Shown here in pieces: positions 62,678-64,000 of a stretch of DNA of 64,000 nt (the first letter of the stretch is position 1; each line of letters starts with the position of its first letter). The position numbers and the translations under genes were made by a program. This stretch comes from Chloroflexi bacterium TSY (lineage in GTDB: Bacteria; Chloroflexota; Anaerolineae; Caldilineales; Caldilineaceae). The stretch lies in contig JAHBNG010000034.1 in assembly GCA_019217005.1 (NCBI GenBank), positions 1 through 64,000 on the forward strand. The letters run 5' to 3'. The notes beneath the pieces were generated by a model, which was given only the letters and a program-made list of their open reading frames with translations, searched no databases and was not told the origin of the DNA.

Positions 62678-64000
62678 CAGCTACGGCAAAAGTCGGGTAC
62701 AAATTTATTATGTTGAGTTAGAAGGGGAGTCAGAATCATGACGATTTGTATTTGAAAGAAGAGCAGACTCCCAAGCGATTTCAAGTTCAGAAACGACTGA
62801 ATCAAGGTGATGGCAAAAGCGAAAATAATCTTTGCGTTCAGCCAGGATCGAATGTAAACGTTGCCGTTCAAATAAATAAGCGGACCGGTCAACGGATCGC
62901 AGCCGGAAGAGCAATTCGTCTTTGGTTTCAGTCGGATCGACGAAGGCAGCAAAAGAGCCATAGCGAAGGACGAAGTTATTAACACTTTTGCGTCCAGTGA
63001 TAAGTCGTTGATTGGTTTTCAAGCGGCCAAAGAAGCCCTCCAGGGCATTGTTAGTGGAAGGAAGACCCGAGACATCGTAGCAGACAAAGAGCCCCCACCA
63101 ACGGTTGCGAAATGTTGTGTTGATATGCTGAACAATCGAGCGATCTGCGTCATCGAGAGTCGTATCCTGTGTCAGTGCGACTAAATATTGATCAACAGCT
63201 GATGCAACGGAATGAGCAGTGACCTGTACCTGGTCGTCGGCTTGAGAGTCAGGCGACAAAAGCCGTTGGAGTGCCACCAACCACCCAAGTTGCCGTCGTA
63301 AGCGGTTGGCTTGAACAGTGCAAAAACGATGAAAACCAGCAATCTTGATTAAGCGGGTCAGTAACGGATGCCCCCTTTTTCCTGAGCCCGTAATAATGAT
63401 GCTTCAATCGTGATTAATTGTTGAACCATCTGTAAGCCACCTAATTCAAAAGGAGCCAATCCTCTTGTCAATAAAGTGAACCGCAGATAGCGAGTATATT
63501 GCAAAAGAACTGCTTTGTAGGGATCGGTTTCCGCCAATTCTCGAACCGTTTTGTAGACCCGATTCAAAAAGCCACGCAGCTTCTTTTTGAGTTGAGTTTT
63601 CATTGTACGGTCAAGCGCATAAGTGAGTCGCCCAGCTTCTTTAATGCAATGGAACTGACAAGTCTGATGGGGGCAATTCGGCCACACTTGAGCAACAGCA
63701 AGTTGGATGTTTTCCTGGGCGTCACTGATGATGCCCTTGATAGGGATTTCCCATTCGTTTATCGGTTCCAACAGTGCTGAAACCAGAGTCTTGTGAGTCC
63801 CTGATTCCAACACTTCTGCCATCAAAGTGATGTCTAACTGGACTTCTCGAACCACATAGAGCGCTGGACTTCCTTTCTCTGGTTGCATCCCATCTATGGA
63901 GAGGATTAGTCCGCCCAACCTTTTCCATTTTTTCTGCTGGTTTACTACCTTCGCTGGCTGTCCAGCTCGCAACAAGGCTAAAAATGTACCGATTAAGTTC
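62678..64000. mobile_element. MULE-like insertion sequence, copy 3 (cut by the window end)
   Basis: Inverted copy of the element at 46460-48265, starting with the CAGCTACGGCAAAAGTCGGG end. The remainder lies beyond the window. Confidence 0.75.
62708..64000 (-). pseudogene. MULE-like DDE transposase (copy 3, partial)
   Basis: From the window end the frame is open through the catalytic Asp motifs and CPHQTCQFHCIKEAGRL to QEKGGIRY at 63358. The homopolymer lesions of copies 1 and 2 are absent. The shift at A5G5 is still present, and the remainder with NNALEGFFGRLK continues in another frame to 62708. This is the least damaged copy. Confidence 0.65.

Larger units (their letters stand above)
61022..64000. 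repeat. Right copy of a ~3-kb inverted repeat
   Basis: Reverse complement of 46943-49921. It contains MITE M3, the IS1595-like fragment, the orphan fragment, the IS630 fragment and part of MULE copy 3, and is cut by the window end. The orientation means homologous recombination between the copies would invert the ~11-14 kb carrying the attC, HTH and XisH/XisI genes. Confidence 0.85.

Overview
The window looks like part of a bacterial chromosome with a large catabolic island on the left and a mobile-element-rich accessory region on the right. No rRNA or marker gene is present, so taxonomy is a guess. The gene set (repeated Dpp-type importers without ATPases, AspA-like deacylases, GGT, amidohydrolases, a XisH/XisI pair) and the many intergenic palindromes would fit a Chloroflexota genome, for example Caldilineaceae-like, at low to moderate confidence.

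Layout. 1-2165: two degraded tandem sulfotransferase genes, one carrying a 219-bp MITE. 2166-5772: a frameshifted IS abutting the 3' end of a peptide-binding-protein gene, followed by two intact Dpp-type permeases. 5839-7163: a degraded IS630. 7275-14142: a hydrolase cluster with three AspA/AstE-like deacylase homologues (one with no catalytic residues left), an S9 prolyl-oligopeptidase-type peptidase and an M24 homologue. 14429-15878: an IS701-like element. 15949-19598: importer 2 (binding protein and two permeases). 19988-24702: DegT aminotransferase, a PD-(D/E)XK-like protein, MmgE/PrpD and an Ldh-family dehydrogenase. 24775-28162: importer 3. 28330-42309: class III aminotransferase, M20 homologue, class A beta-lactamase-like serine hydrolase, GFA protein, FAD amine oxidase, three amidohydrolases, aldo/keto reductase, gamma-glutamyltransferase and a D-2-hydroxyacid dehydrogenase. 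The likely overall job is uptake and breakdown of peptide-like or N-acyl/amide compounds. No ABC ATPase lies in the window, so ATPases must be shared with other loci. Several metallohydrolase homologues have lost canonical metal ligands while paralogues beside them keep theirs.

42344-64000: an ISH3-like IS, then an integron module: an IntI-type integrase on the minus strand, a consensus promoter in the Pc position, an attI-like site, a PIN-domain/small-protein pair, and further on a well-formed attC at 54628-54751 with cassette-like genes (HTH regulator with paired operators, a promoter-terminator unit that may be a small RNA, a truncated helicase-like gene, XisH/XisI). This array is heavily invaded by IS elements. 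A ~3-kb composite (MULE-like IS, IS630 fragment, orphan fragment, IS1595-like fragment, 155-bp MITE) occurs twice in inverted orientation (46943-49921 and 61022-64000). Its junctions suggest recombination between MITE copies. Most transposase genes carry frameshifts, often at homopolymers, which may be decay or long-read error.
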